Notes: generated by a model from the sequence alone, not told the origin. Numbered from the stretch's first letter, positions 1 through 10,308 are shown. The stretch: DNA of 64,000 nt from Candidatus Phycorickettsia trachydisci (GCF_003015145.1 NZ_CP027845.1:1116001-1180000); one strand, 5' to 3'. A program made the numbers and translations.

Positions 1-1524
1 AATAAGTATAGGAGCATTCTTTAAAAATGCTCGAGCGATACTTATCCTTTGTCGCTCCCCACCTGATAATTTGAATCCCTTTTCTCCAACAATTGTATTA
101 TATCCATCAGGCAGTCTATTGATAAACGGATCAATCCCCGCAAGCTTTGATGCTTCAACAATTTCTTGTGGATTTGCATCTGGCTTTCCATATAGTATGT
201 TTTCTAGGATGGTATCATGAAATAGTATTAAATCTTGTGGAACAACTGATATTTTATCTCTTATAGAATCTTGCCGAACGTCAGAAATAAATTGATCATC
301 AATACTTATTCTTCCAGACTTTACCTCGAAGAGCTTTAATATCAAATTAACAAAACTAGATTTTCCAGCACCTGTATAACCTACAAGTCCGACTTTTTCT
401 TTTGGATTTATAGAAACTGATAAATCATTAAAAAGTAAATCCTTAGAGTTGTATGAAAAAGTTACATTTTCGAAGCTGATTTTGCCATTTTGAACTATAA
501 GATTTTTTGCATCTTTTTTATCTTTGATTTCTGGATTAACAAAAATAGTTGCAATAGCATTTTGAACCTTACCATAGTGGTCAGAAAATTTTGTTAAATC
601 ATTGGTAAGTTGGTTTAAAAAGTCAACAATCGCTATATTAAGACCGATTACTAAAGCAAAATCTCCTATCGTCACTCCACCTGATTGAAACCCCTGAATC
701 AAAAAATAAATACTAAATATCTCTAATAAATTAAAAGAATAGCCATACGTAAACCAAACCCAAAAATATGCTGTATTCAGATTTTTTTCAGCCCGTAACT
801 TTTTTTGGCAATGTCTAAATAATTTTAGTCTTTCATACAGTTTATTATTAAACAACTTGATCGAAATAATATTCAACAAACTATCAGCAGCAATAGCATT
901 TACCTTAGCACTGCTGGCAGATTCATTATCAGCAAGACCTGCCAATTTGGGAAAAAAGTAAACTGCTGCTGCAATAAAAATGATTGCCCATATCGAAGTT
1001 GCAACTGCAAACTTTATATTTACTAAAGCTAAAGTGTATATAGATATAATGAGAGCTACAATACATGCAAAAAAACGACCTATAATAAGTTTGATTATTT
1101 CTATGATGCTTTCTGTAAGATTATTTAACTTATATGCTAAATCGCCAGTAAAATTTTTTTGGTAATATGCGTGGTCGTGGTTGAGCAACTTGGTATAACA
1201 TTTGTCAAATATTTTTTGTCTTAACAAAGGACACATTTTAATATCTATAAAATAGCCATAAATTCTAAATATAGTCGTTAGTAATAAAGCCATAAAAACA
1301 TATAAGACTGCCGGTACTAGTAAAGCCTCTATCAAATTATCGCTGTTTTGATATTTTACTGCTGTATCTAGCATGTTTTTTATAAGATATTTTCTAAAAG
1401 AGATATCAAATGCCCAAACTAAAGCCGTTATAAACATAAGAAGGATGTTTATCCTGAAATTAGATAACAACCCAATAATAAAATTTATTGGTTTTGTGGA
1501 ATTATTTGATGCGGTCGTATTCAC
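1..1524 (-). CDS. ABC exporter, fused membrane and ATPase domains (C-terminus off the window)
   Basis: The reverse-strand frame stays open from a GTG at 1524 to the window edge, giving about 508 residues. The N-terminal ~300 residues are hydrophobic (exporter-type membrane domain). The ATPase domain follows, with a Walker A motif GYTGAGKSS near 370-390 and the signature LSGGERQRISIARA near 20-80. Walker B and the end lie outside the window. The architecture is that of MsbA/HlyB-type half-exporters. The GTG start is chosen because an in-frame stop lies just upstream (1540-1542). It begins 7 bases after the dioxygenase gene, as the last visible member of a five-gene operon, so export of that operon's product is the natural guess. 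The substrate cannot be told from sequence. Confidence 0.85.
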   Translation of the reverse strand, partial: MNTTASNNSTKPINFIIGLLSNFRINILLMFITALVWAFDISFRKYLIKNMLDTAVKYQNSDNLIEALLVPAVLYVFMALLLTTIFRIYGYFIDIKMCPLLRQKIFDKCYTKLLNHDHAYYQKNFTGDLAYKLNNLTESIIEIIKLIIGRFFACIVALIISIYTLALVNIKFAVATSIWAIIFIAAAVYFFPKLAGLADNESASSAKVNAIAADSLLNIISIKLFNNKLYERLKLFRHCQKKLRAEKNLNTAYFWVWFTYGYSFNLLEIFSIYFLIQGFQSGGVTIGDFALVIGLNIAIVDFLNQLTNDLTKFSDHYGKVQNAIATIFVNPEIKDKKDAKNLIVQNGKISFENVTFSYNSKDLLFNDLSVSINPKEKVGLVGYTGAGKSSFVNLILKLFEVKSGRISIDDQFISDVRQDSIRDKISVVPQDLILFHDTILENILYGKPDANPQEIVEASKLAGIDPFINRLPDGYNTIVGEKGFKLSGGERQRISIARAFLKNAPILI

Positions 1525-1531
1525 GAATATT

Positions 1532-2503
1532 TTAAATTTTTACTAATTTAATTTTTTTATTAAGGATAGAAAGAAGGGAGTGCCACAAATTTTTATATAC
1601 TAGCCCCGAAATATTTCCAGCATCATGCAAATCACAAGCTTTGTTGAGTATATTTAGCTTCTTTAAATCTTTGATTGCCACGACACTATCTATCCCCCCA
1701 AAATTATTATTTGCAGTTAAAATTTCTATCCATAACATTATTAAAGCTTCTTTATTTAGTATTTTTGGCTTTATATCAAATAATGATAATGATTCTTTCA
1801 GTATTTGGTTAGTTAATTCTCCACAATTAAACATACCAAAATTTGTTGGTTTGATATCCGGAATCTGAGGAAAATCTTTTCCTTCTGTAACCCATCTCGT
1901 AACGTATGCAAACCTATCTTTACGAGCACGGTTTTCATCACTTCCATGCCATAATTTTGAATCAAATATGATAGCATCTCCCTGATTAACAGTTATTGAC
2001 CTTGTATTTTGATTATTAACATTATGTTCATCAATAAAATATGGTGACCAAAAATCTGCAGCTGTCTCTACCTGTTTTTTATGACTACCCCCTATTACTC
2101 GTAGTGGTGCAGAATCTTTACAAACATCGTTCAGAGAAACCCATAATGAAAAATGGTATGGATCTTTTGGGCTATACGAAATATCTTGATGAAATGGTAT
2201 AGGATCAGTGATATCTGAAGTTTTACATATTACATTGCTTTTCTTGAAAGTAATTTTTGACCGTAATAAATTTTCAAGATACTCCTTGATTTTATCATCA
2301 AGCATAAAGGATACACTCCTGGTAATTGGAGATTTAGTAGCCCATCTGCCGGTACAACTTAAATAGTCTTCTTTTGTGACTCCCAGTTCATTTGACGCTT
2401 TAACGATACTATCCTTTATTAGTGTTAGACATTCTTTTACCTGGCTTGCAGAAAGCAAATTCCTTACAACAAGGAAACCATCTTTTTCTAAAAGGTCCAT
2501 CAC
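1532..2503 (-). CDS. Phytanoyl-CoA dioxygenase (PhyH) family Fe(II)/2-oxoglutarate oxygenase
   Basis: The 323-residue protein has the PhyH metal triad: His105-Gln-Asp107 in PFHQDISYSP and the distal His186 in KLWHGSDE, followed by Arg192/194/197, one of which should bind 2-oxoglutarate. Family members hydroxylate lipids or natural-product intermediates using Fe(II), O2 and 2-oxoglutarate. The last ~90 residues go beyond the core fold and are unrecognised. The start overlaps the stop of the upstream methyltransferase gene by 4 bases, so translation is probably coupled. With an epimerase, glycosyltransferase, radical SAM domain and exporter beside it, a tailoring hydroxylation is likely; the substrate is unknown. 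Confidence 0.85.
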   Translation of the reverse strand: MMDLLEKDGFLVVRNLLSASQVKECLTLIKDSIVKASNELGVTKEDYLSCTGRWATKSPITRSVSFMLDDKIKEYLENLLRSKITFKKSNVICKTSDITDPIPFHQDISYSPKDPYHFSLWVSLNDVCKDSAPLRVIGGSHKKQVETAADFWSPYFIDEHNVNNQNTRSITVNQGDAIIFDSKLWHGSDENRARKDRFAYVTRWVTEGKDFPQIPDIKPTNFGMFNCGELTNQILKESLSLFDIKPKILNKEALIMLWIEILTANNNFGGIDSVVAIKDLKKLNILNKACDLHDAGNISGLVYKNLWHSLLSILNKKIKLVKI

Positions 2504-4188
2504 TTTTTCCTGATATCAATTACAGATAAATAACTTGTTAAAGGCAAAATATCACTTATTGAAAAATCACCAACTTGTTCCAAAATATTCTCCCAATTTA
2601 TCCTAGTTCTTAGTTTTCCACCAGCTTCCACCATGATATTCATATCCACAATGCCCCCCATTGGTTTGCACTCTTCTATTACAGTCTCCACAAGTAAGAT
2701 GCGTGAGACTTTAGTATTTTTTAAGGCTTTAAAGTAGGATAGTACTTTATTATCATCATAATGTTGAAGAAAGCGGGTAAATATAACCAAATCACATTCT
2801 TTGGTCGAATCATTTTCTTCTCTAATAACTACATCAAAATTTCTTACTAACTGAGCTGGTAATTTGGGTTCATTGTGGTAACTAATGGAATTAATATTTT
2901 TAGACTTCAAAATATCAACAAGGACTAATGAATGTACGCCAAACAATAATACCTTGGTCTTTTGATTAATGTCTATTTTTTTTGCAAATTCTGTTATATC
3001 AAGAGCAGTATATCCAAGTAATGCTTGATAAAATTCTGTTTTTATATCCTCATTGTTCTCATTTTCTTTAAATGAAAGAAAAGACTGTATTGGCTCTTGT
3101 TTAAGTAACTCTGGAATTTTCAGCCAGTTTTCTTGTGTAATTACCTTCCCCCACATCTTTGCGGCTTTAATCATAAAGGTGTTATCAATCAAAAACTGCC
3201 CTTTATCTGCTAATTGCCAAATATCATTTTTGCCGTCATAACTAATGAAATTTATTTCCCATAATGCTCTTAAAAATCTATGTAAGTTTTCTTGATTCAC
3301 TTTCAATTTTTTTCCTAAGGATACTGTATTTGCAGGCAATAATTGTAATACTCCCATTTGGCTAGCAGCATTGATTAGATACGTATGCCAAAAACCGACT
3401 AACTCTCTAGAAATTTTGTGCATTTGTGAAATGGTATCTGGAGTATGTATTACATGTTTTATGTTACCCGTAATATCAATTTGCCCAAGCCTCTCATCAA
3501 AAGTTTCTACTTTTGCATACCCATTATAAAATGGTTCTACCATTTTGTATCTATGATCATAAATTTGCTCTCCTTTAATATCGATATGAAACCATCCGTT
3601 ATTATCTTCAGCATTTGCATACCCTTTGTGAAAAATCCCTAGTTTTTTATACCATTTATTATGTATGAAATGACCTTTATAATTGATATGAGTAGCTTGC
3701 CTATTTTTATACACTACCGCAATACCATCTTTAAAATCTCCAACATAATCATACTCTTCTAAGTAAAGTCTATTACCCGCAAGGTCAATATGGAAAAATT
3801 TATCCCCTTGTCTTACTACGCATTTATCTTCTTGATAATTTCCAATCCAGTCATACGAACCACGATAAGTTCTATTCCCCTCTAGATCAATGTGATAATA
3901 TTTTCCTTTATCCATTACTGCTGCCCTATCGCAATAAAAACCAAAAGTTTTATCAAATCTTTGTTTATATATAGCGATTCCATCAAGATTAATATGATAC
4001 CCACCGGATTGATCATGAACTGGTGCAATTCCTGGATGATGAAATTTTTCTACATCAATAAATCTTGGATTATACAAAGGCAGGCCACCTAGTTTATGAA
4101 ATGTTCTACATTCAGAAATTTCTATGTGATTTAGATGTTTAAATTTATTTAACTCATCAGGGGTTTTCTCATATTGCATGTTTTGCAT
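2500..4188 (-). CDS. WG-repeat / SAM-dependent O-methyltransferase fusion
   Basis: Residues ~50-250 are a run of degenerate WG-type repeats of about 22-25 residues (units such as YHIDLEGNRTYRGSYDWIG and FFHIDLAGNRLYLEEYDYVG). Residues ~255-340 resemble the winged-helix dimerisation domain of plant-type O-methyltransferases, and ~390-560 the methyltransferase fold (DLVIFTRFLQHYDD, then ILLVETV). The usual glycine-rich SAM loop is poorly kept (LLFGVHSLVL at the expected place), so activity is uncertain. The start overlaps the end of the GT/radical-SAM gene by 40 bases. WG repeats probably bind partners. The fusion of these two parts is unusual. Confidence 0.8.
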   Translation of the reverse strand: MQNMQYEKTPDELNKFKHLNHIEISECRTFHKLGGLPLYNPRFIDVEKFHHPGIAPVHDQSGGYHINLDGIAIYKQRFDKTFGFYCDRAAVMDKGKYYHIDLEGNRTYRGSYDWIGNYQEDKCVVRQGDKFFHIDLAGNRLYLEEYDYVGDFKDGIAVVYKNRQATHINYKGHFIHNKWYKKLGIFHKGYANAEDNNGWFHIDIKGEQIYDHRYKMVEPFYNGYAKVETFDERLGQIDITGNIKHVIHTPDTISQMHKISRELVGFWHTYLINAASQMGVLQLLPANTVSLGKKLKVNQENLHRFLRALWEINFISYDGKNDIWQLADKGQFLIDNTFMIKAAKMWGKVITQENWLKIPELLKQEPIQSFLSFKENENNEDIKTEFYQALLGYTALDITEFAKKIDINQKTKVLLFGVHSLVLVDILKSKNINSISYHNEPKLPAQLVRNFDVVIREENDSTKECDLVIFTRFLQHYDDNKVLSYFKALKNTKVSRILLVETVIEECKPMGGIVDMNIMVEAGGKLRTRINWENILEQVGDFSISDILPLTSYLSVIDIRKK

Positions 4189-6485
4189 AAATCGTAATTT
4201 AAATAGTTTTTTTGCAGATTTTTATACAGTCCGCCTTGCCATATTTCTTCTAATTTTGCTTCATTAACATTACCAAAATTTCCTAATTGCTTTCTTAATT
4301 CATCCGGAGCGCAGCAAGGACTAAATTTTCCTTCAGGGTTTATCCAAGCTTCTTTTCCTAAAAATGGACATGCCCCTCCTGGAGCTAAATCTTCTACCGC
4401 TTCAGATTCAAGTATGGTAAAATTTTCTAACTTTATTTTTTTACCATTAGGTAGTAGCATGTTATCTCTTAATGCGTATATTTTTTCTACTTCCGCGTTC
4501 CACCTTTTAATTGCATCAGGGTTTCTTCTCATGGATAAATTCTTTATCTCGTCAAAGTGAGCCCATAAATGATGCCCCTTTACTCTATCTATACCAAGGT
4601 CAATTGCCATCTTTGTTAGATCATATATCTCATGAAGATTTGTCTCTAAAAATGTTAGTTGAAGAGTTATGCTACATGTTTTTCCAGTATTATTAAAATA
4701 ATTATCTCGAACGTTTAAAAAAGTTTTTAAATTCTCGATAACATCTTCCCATTTTGAGCCTAGCATAATTTTTTCATGAGTCTCTTTTGTAGCTCCATTC
4801 CATGAAATCTTTATATCTGATAAAACTGGAACCAATAGTTCAGCCCATTTTTTTGCTCCCTTGATCACAAATGAGCCATTTGTAGTTAGGTTTAACTTTA
4901 ACCCAAATTCATGACACAAATTGATAATTTCATCAAAATTTTTATACATTAAAGGTTCTCCCATAGTAGATGGAATAATTTCTCTAAGAGGAGTGCCAGC
5001 AGCTTCTTCTATAACCTTCCTAATCGTTTCTATTGGCATCATTTTAGGCTTAATGCCTTTAGCTTTGTTATCTGCTTTTACTTTGCTATAAGGTGAGAAA
5101 CATTCGCACATTACACATGCATAATTACAATAATCTGGATTGGTATCGAATGTTATCCTCCAAGGACCTGGCTTTAGAGTGATTGGGATATTGCGTAATT
5201 TTGCAAGATCTTTGTAAATTTTTTCTACTTCTCTAACATGGGACTCTATTGAGGGTATTTGTCCGTCATCAGAATAAAGATATCCATTTTCTGTAAGCTT
5301 TTTGTATAAAGCAGTATCTTGCGTGAGTAATTTCATTTTTGCTGATAGGCTCATAAAATCACGATGCTCAAATAACAAACCATTCACACCATCTTTTACG
5401 TATTCAGCCATACCTCCATAATTAGAGGTTATTACAGGAACTCTTACTTGTTGTGCTTCATGTATTACTAACGGCGAATTTTCTGCCCAAATAGAAGGAA
5501 CTACGATTGCATCTACTTTATTAAAAACATCTTCAACTATATTTTCATTTCTATACCCCCCCATCCATTCCACATCACTTTTTGCTTTACCAGGCAACTG
5601 ATCTACTACTTCCATTAATTCTTTGGTTTCAGGCCTTTGCACTCCCCATATCCTGAGTCTTGCATTAATATCGCCATGAAAAAATGCTTTTAGTAACAAA
5701 TCTATACCTTTTTCTGGAGTATGAGTACCTATGTAGCCAAAAACAAATTCAGACCCGAGCTTACGTTGCCTATTTTTAAGGCGATTTAAATTAAATCCAT
5801 AATCAAGGTATGAAATTTTTTCCTTTAGAACAGAAAAATCTTGAATGAATTTCTTTAGTAAAAAATCTGATGGAGCAATAAAATGATCTATATTATTTAC
5901 AACTTGTTTTGTATATTTCATTCTACCAGCTATCCAATTTTCCCAATAAGTTAAATCTGATTCTGCTAAATCATTATCCCCTGTAAAGTATCCGCTATAA
6001 CATTGCTGTGCGCATTTTTTATTTTCTTGTCCATCACATAATGCTAGTATCTGCTTTGAATTACGTTGAATAAACCTGCCTCTAGCACAAATAAGCCAAA
6101 AATCATGTAGAGTATAGACTGACGGAATATTTAAGCTAGATGTAATAGAAGGCAAATTTAGAGAAAGGTGATTAAGGTGACCGAAATGAACTAAATCTGG
6201 TTTAAATTCTTCTATTATCTTTTTAAACCTTTCATTTACTTCTTTATTAAGGAATTTATATCGATACTTAGTTAATGGGATATTAATTAGATGCAATAAG
6301 ATCCTTGGGTCAAGATAATCTAGTACTTTACTATAATTAAAATCTGGTAAAAAGCTATTTTCATGCCGTGCAAAAACTTGAACTTCATGGTTATCTGCTA
6401 GACCATGAGCTAGAAGTTGGCTATAAACTTCTGAACCCGCACTATAATAAGGCGGGTAACCATGAATAACTTTTAATATCTTCAT
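4149..6485 (-). CDS. Glycosyltransferase family 4 / radical SAM fusion protein
   Basis: The 778-residue protein joins two enzymes. Residues 1-~420 are a GT4-type glycosyltransferase: the N-terminal HGYPPYYSAGSEVY loop, FVFGYIGTHTPEKGIDLLLKAF, and the donor-site stretch ENSPLVIHEAQQVRVPVITS with GGMAEYV. Residues ~435-778 are a radical SAM domain with the CxxxCxxC cluster motif (CNYACVMC, near residue 455). It ends in a cysteine-rich SPASM-like tail (GGACPFLG, FSPCCAPDE, CKTCNMRKP). Such enzymes transfer sugars and perform radical modification respectively. The gene overlaps both neighbours (40 and 44 bases) in the operon. The substrate is unknown. Confidence 0.85.
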   Translation of the reverse strand: MKILKVIHGYPPYYSAGSEVYSQLLAHGLADNHEVQVFARHENSFLPDFNYSKVLDYLDPRILLHLINIPLTKYRYKFLNKEVNERFKKIIEEFKPDLVHFGHLNHLSLNLPSITSSLNIPSVYTLHDFWLICARGRFIQRNSKQILALCDGQENKKCAQQCYSGYFTGDNDLAESDLTYWENWIAGRMKYTKQVVNNIDHFIAPSDFLLKKFIQDFSVLKEKISYLDYGFNLNRLKNRQRKLGSEFVFGYIGTHTPEKGIDLLLKAFFHGDINARLRIWGVQRPETKELMEVVDQLPGKAKSDVEWMGGYRNENIVEDVFNKVDAIVVPSIWAENSPLVIHEAQQVRVPVITSNYGGMAEYVKDGVNGLLFEHRDFMSLSAKMKLLTQDTALYKKLTENGYLYSDDGQIPSIESHVREVEKIYKDLAKLRNIPITLKPGPWRITFDTNPDYCNYACVMCECFSPYSKVKADNKAKGIKPKMMPIETIRKVIEEAAGTPLREIIPSTMGEPLMYKNFDEIINLCHEFGLKLNLTTNGSFVIKGAKKWAELLVPVLSDIKISWNGATKETHEKIMLGSKWEDVIENLKTFLNVRDNYFNNTGKTCSITLQLTFLETNLHEIYDLTKMAIDLGIDRVKGHHLWAHFDEIKNLSMRRNPDAIKRWNAEVEKIYALRDNMLLPNGKKIKLENFTILESEAVEDLAPGGACPFLGKEAWINPEGKFSPCCAPDELRKQLGNFGNVNEAKLEEIWQGGLYKNLQKNYLNYDLCKTCNMRKPLMS

Positions 6486-7404
6486 ATATTTCCATTTCTA
6501 CATTATATGGGCAATTACGATCTTCATTCTGAATATTTAAGACAAATTTTTCTATACCTTCTTCTAATGAATGCTTTGGCTTCCAACCAAGCAATTTTTG
6601 CGCATTACTAAAATCACCATAAAAACTAGTTACATCAAAATTTCTCGGCAGTCTGTAATCAATTGAAGATTTACTGTCAGTTATTTTCAAAATGATCTTT
6701 ACTAGTTCTTCTAAACTACAACCTCGACAGCCTGTAAAATGAATTGGTAACTCAATTTTTTGCAAATTTCGCATCTTTTTTACCGTCAATAATATTCCCT
6801 CTACGACATCCTCTATATAGGTAAAATCAAACACACATTCTTTACCATCAATTCTTATTGTATCATTATTCAAAGCATTTATGCACAAAGCAGGTATCAC
6901 CCTATCATTGTGATCAAGGAGACCGCCATAAACATTTGAAAAACGTAAAATTAGGGTATTAAAGCCTTGAGTGCCTAATGCTTTTACCGCATTTTCAATC
7001 TCAACCTTACCTTTTGCATATACATTAACTGGATTGAAATTGGCGCTTTCTACAACGGGTAAGTTATCTTGATTTCCATATACTTCCCTGCTACTACCGT
7101 AAATAAGCCATGGCTTATGGGAAAGCTTTTCATAAAATTTAAGGAATTTTTTTGTACCATCCACATTCACCTGCTTGCAAAGTTCTGGATATTGTTCTCC
7201 ATGAATAACTCTTGCAATTGCTGCTAGATGGATAATTCCTGTACATTTATTAAGTACGGGTCTAATTTCTTCCGAAAAAAAACTTAAAGGATTATTTACA
7301 AACCTAATATCGCAATCTATTACCTCATATCCATTACTCCTTAACTTTTGTGTTAAAGCGCTACCAATTAAGCCAGCAGATCCAGTAACTAATATTTTAT
7401 CCAT
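6442..7404 (-). CDS. NAD-dependent epimerase/dehydratase (extended SDR, nucleotide-sugar type)
   Basis: The 320-residue protein has the N-terminal Rossmann motif TGSAGLIG (residues 7-14), the catalytic YxxxK as YAKGK near residue 130, and a Ser-rich stretch (YGSSREVYG) before it. This is the pattern of GalE/WcaG-like enzymes that epimerise or dehydrate nucleotide sugars. It is the first gene of the minus-strand cluster, and its 3' end overlaps the GT/radical-SAM gene by 44 bases, so it probably supplies the sugar donor used by that glycosyltransferase. Confidence 0.88.
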   Translation of the reverse strand: MDKILVTGSAGLIGSALTQKLRSNGYEVIDCDIRFVNNPLSFFSEEIRPVLNKCTGIIHLAAIARVIHGEQYPELCKQVNVDGTKKFLKFYEKLSHKPWLIYGSSREVYGNQDNLPVVESANFNPVNVYAKGKVEIENAVKALGTQGFNTLILRFSNVYGGLLDHNDRVIPALCINALNNDTIRIDGKECVFDFTYIEDVVEGILLTVKKMRNLQKIELPIHFTGCRGCSLEELVKIILKITDSKSSIDYRLPRNFDVTSFYGDFSNAQKLLGWKPKHSLEEGIEKFVLNIQNEDRNCPYNVEMEIYEDIKSYSWLPALL

Positions 7405-7573
7405 AAAATTTTAATAAGACTTAAATCTAGTTCCAATTTAATTCTATAGTGCGAGTTTTTCTTTATCAATCAATTTTACACTCAACTCAGTTTTGCTATT
7501 TTGATTTTATTACAAACAAAAACAGAATCTTAGCGAATAGACTAAGAAATTCCAAAGCTTTTTATAGGATTAG

Positions 7574-7603
7574 TTGAGTACTATATACCTCTTATGTACT
7601 CAA
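7574..7603. other. 8-bp inverted repeat in the recD2-epimerase spacer
   Basis: TTGAGTAC at 7574-7581 is matched by GTACTCAA at 7596-7603 around a 14-base loop. It lies about 70 bases downstream of the recD2 stop and 170 bases upstream of the epimerase start. It could end recD2 transcription or bind a regulator. No T-run follows on the minus strand, so a classical terminator is doubtful. The rest of the 265-base spacer shows no gene. Confidence 0.35.
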
Positions 7604-7669
7604 ATAGAAGGGATTGAATCATTATACATGTTTGTACATCTAAAAGTATGTTAATATTAACAATGCTTG

Positions 7670-10153
7670 TTACTTTTTATTGATAGTTATGATATCAACA
7701 ATATTTTTTGCCGTATGGATAAACAACACTTTTGATGCTTCTTTTAAGCGTTCAAAATATACATCTGCTTTTTTTTGAAAATTTGCAATCTCATATCCTA
7801 AAGGAGTATTTTGTGAGGCAACAAAATATTTTAAACCATCATGTTCTTCTGCTATAGCTTGCCAAGAATAATTGCTATCAAATGCAATAAATCTTAAGCG
7901 GTATAACTTACCTTTGGAAATATTCTTGTTCAGATATTCAAATATTACATCAAATATTTTTTGTTCAATTATAGTTGAAGCAACTAAAGGATCTGTTATC
8001 AGATTAACTAGATTATTTTGGAGTTTGGAGTATCTGTTTTGTACTTCTAAAGACTTAACAGCTAAAGAGATCGCCCTCTCCTCCCCTATTATGATGACCT
8101 TCTCTTTCGCTCTGGTCAAAGCTGTATAAAGTAGTCTTCGTTTAAGCATAATAAAATGCTCCATACAAAGTGTTAGTATTACTACCTTGTATTCAGATCC
8201 TTGAGACTTATGGACGGTGTTTGCATAAGATAAGGTGAGTTGATCTAATTCGTTAAAGTCATAATGAATAATCTGGCCTTCAAAATTTACTTTAATGCCT
8301 TGGTTTTCTTGGTCTATATTGCAAATAATCCCTACATCACCGTTATAAATATCTTTAGTATAATTATTAACTATCTGCATAACCTTATCGCCCAAAAGAA
8401 AAGCATGACCATGCCTTGTAATTTTGATATTAGATTTATTTAAGGATTTCTGTAGTAGTTGATTCAAAGCTATGACTCCTGTCTCTCCTTTTTGCATAGG
8501 AGCAATGACTTGGATATCTCTTAGAGGGTCAAAGTTTTTCTTAAGCCTTTCTATGCAGGATATTATGTACCTATTTATATCGCTTGAAGCTCTAATAAAG
8601 TAAAAGTCATCTGCATTTTGTAAGTCAGGCATTTGACCATTATTGATTTTATGAGCGTTAGTTATAATCTTACTTGTTTGAGCTTGTCTGAAAATTTTAT
8701 CTAACGTAACAACGGATAAGACTTTCGACTCAATGATATCTTGTAACACCTTACCTGGACCTATAGGTGGTAGTTGATTCGCATCGCCTACTAGAACTAG
8801 TCTTTTTATTTCTTCCATAGATTTGCAAACGGCAAACATGATATTGATGTTTACCATGGACATTTCATCTATGATAAGTACGTCACATTTGAGGTTAGAA
8901 TATGTACATCCTGGGAACGAGATACCTAGCAGCCTATGAATTGTTTGGGCTCCTACACCTGATACTTGAGACATACGTTTAGCAGCCTTTCCTGTTGGAG
9001 CGCATAAAGAGACCTTGAGGTTGTGCTTTTTTAGTATTCTGATTAAGCTATTTAAGATAGTTGTCTTACCAGTACCAGGTCCTCCAGTAATGACAACCAC
9101 ATTGTTATCTATAGCGCTCTTAATTGCTTCTTTTTGCTTATCAGCTAAAATAATTTTCAGATCTTGTTCTACAAAATTGATGCTTTCTTCGAAATCAATA
9201 TTTAAAGGAATATGTGCTTTATGTAAGTCTATAAGTTTTTGAGCGATAGCTTTTTCTGAATGAAATAAATAACTCAAAGAATATGCAGGCAGATCATTTA
9301 ATTTGACTTCAACAATCATTTTATCTTCTTGGACTAGAGATAGCAGGGTTGTTTCTATTAGTCCTTTAGGTAAGTTAAGTAATATACTTGCATCTTTGAG
9401 TAAATTTGTTTTAGGTACAGCAGAGCTACCTTGATTACTGTAGTCTTGTAAGACATAAGTAATACCTGCTTTGACTCTGAAAGGTGAAGTAAGCTCAATA
9501 TCAAGACTTTGGGCAATCTTATCTGCTGTAGCAAAGCCAATGCCACTAACTTCTTGAGATAAAATATAAGGATTTTCTTTGATTTGACTTACTGCATCTT
9601 GGCCATATTTACGATATATTCTAATAGCTAAAGAACTTCCGATCCCACTTGAATGAAGAAACAGCATTAGATCTTTGATAACTTTTTGTTCTTGCCAGCT
9701 ATCTTGAATGCTTTTAAGTCTTTTGGCTCCTATCCCCCTCACCTGACCTAGTCTAGTTACATCTTCATTGATAATTGCAATTGTATCTTCCTTAAAAGTA
9801 TTGACAATAAGGTCAGCATAATGCTCGCCGATACCATAAATCATGCCTGATGCTAAGTACTTCTTTATACCTGCTATGTCCGATGGAAGATTGGTCTTTA
9901 TGAACGTTGAGCTAAATTGTCTGCCGTAAGTTTTATCGAGCTTCCATGAACCAATCGCTTCAATTACCTCGCCAGGATTAACTGGTCCTAGGGATCCAAC
10001 AACAGTAACAGGTTTGGATATTCCTTTGACCTTTACCTCTAAAACGTTATATCCGTTTTCAGTATTTGTATAAATTACCCGGTCTACAGTTCCCACTACT
10101 CTTTCAAAGTGAGTATTTTGTTTTGTATCTAAGTTACTTGTCATAGATACCAT
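7670..10153 (-). CDS. recD2: RecD2-like SF1B DNA helicase
   Basis: At 827 residues this matches the length and order of stand-alone RecD2 (YrrC). It has an N-terminal OB-like region (VVGTVDRVIYTNTENGYNV), two helix-hairpin-helix-type stretches (~100-215), Walker A GGPGTGKTT (~359), DEMSM motif II (~424), and the late motif VHKSQGSEYKVV (~650) with YTALTRAKEKV. RecD2 enzymes are 5'-3' helicases in DNA repair and replication-fork processing, working without RecBC. No recB or recC is nearby. An alternative start three codons in (MTSN) is possible. The TraA-like protein at 53.9-60.0 kb carries a related helicase core but is a relaxase. Confidence 0.92.
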   Translation of the reverse strand: MVSMTSNLDTKQNTHFERVVGTVDRVIYTNTENGYNVLEVKVKGISKPVTVVGSLGPVNPGEVIEAIGSWKLDKTYGRQFSSTFIKTNLPSDIAGIKKYLASGMIYGIGEHYADLIVNTFKEDTIAIINEDVTRLGQVRGIGAKRLKSIQDSWQEQKVIKDLMLFLHSSGIGSSLAIRIYRKYGQDAVSQIKENPYILSQEVSGIGFATADKIAQSLDIELTSPFRVKAGITYVLQDYSNQGSSAVPKTNLLKDASILLNLPKGLIETTLLSLVQEDKMIVEVKLNDLPAYSLSYLFHSEKAIAQKLIDLHKAHIPLNIDFEESINFVEQDLKIILADKQKEAIKSAIDNNVVVITGGPGTGKTTILNSLIRILKKHNLKVSLCAPTGKAAKRMSQVSGVGAQTIHRLLGISFPGCTYSNLKCDVLIIDEMSMVNINIMFAVCKSMEEIKRLVLVGDANQLPPIGPGKVLQDIIESKVLSVVTLDKIFRQAQTSKIITNAHKINNGQMPDLQNADDFYFIRASSDINRYIISCIERLKKNFDPLRDIQVIAPMQKGETGVIALNQLLQKSLNKSNIKITRHGHAFLLGDKVMQIVNNYTKDIYNGDVGIICNIDQENQGIKVNFEGQIIHYDFNELDQLTLSYANTVHKSQGSEYKVVILTLCMEHFIMLKRRLLYTALTRAKEKVIIIGEERAISLAVKSLEVQNRYSKLQNNLVNLITDPLVASTIIEQKIFDVIFEYLNKNISKGKLYRLRFIAFDSNYSWQAIAEEHDGLKYFVASQNTPLGYEIANFQKKADVYFERLKEASKVLFIHTAKNIVDIITINKK

Positions 10154-10308
10154 TTTTGCATTTTTGAAAGCTTGAGTACAAATACTATTTTAAGATAGAA
10201 ATATTTGATTTTTTTTACGAAATTTGCAGCTCTTCCTAATGTTTTATACGAAACAATATTTGCTTTTTTCTATCGCAATCCTAAAAATAGTTGATTTATA
10301 TAATTAAT

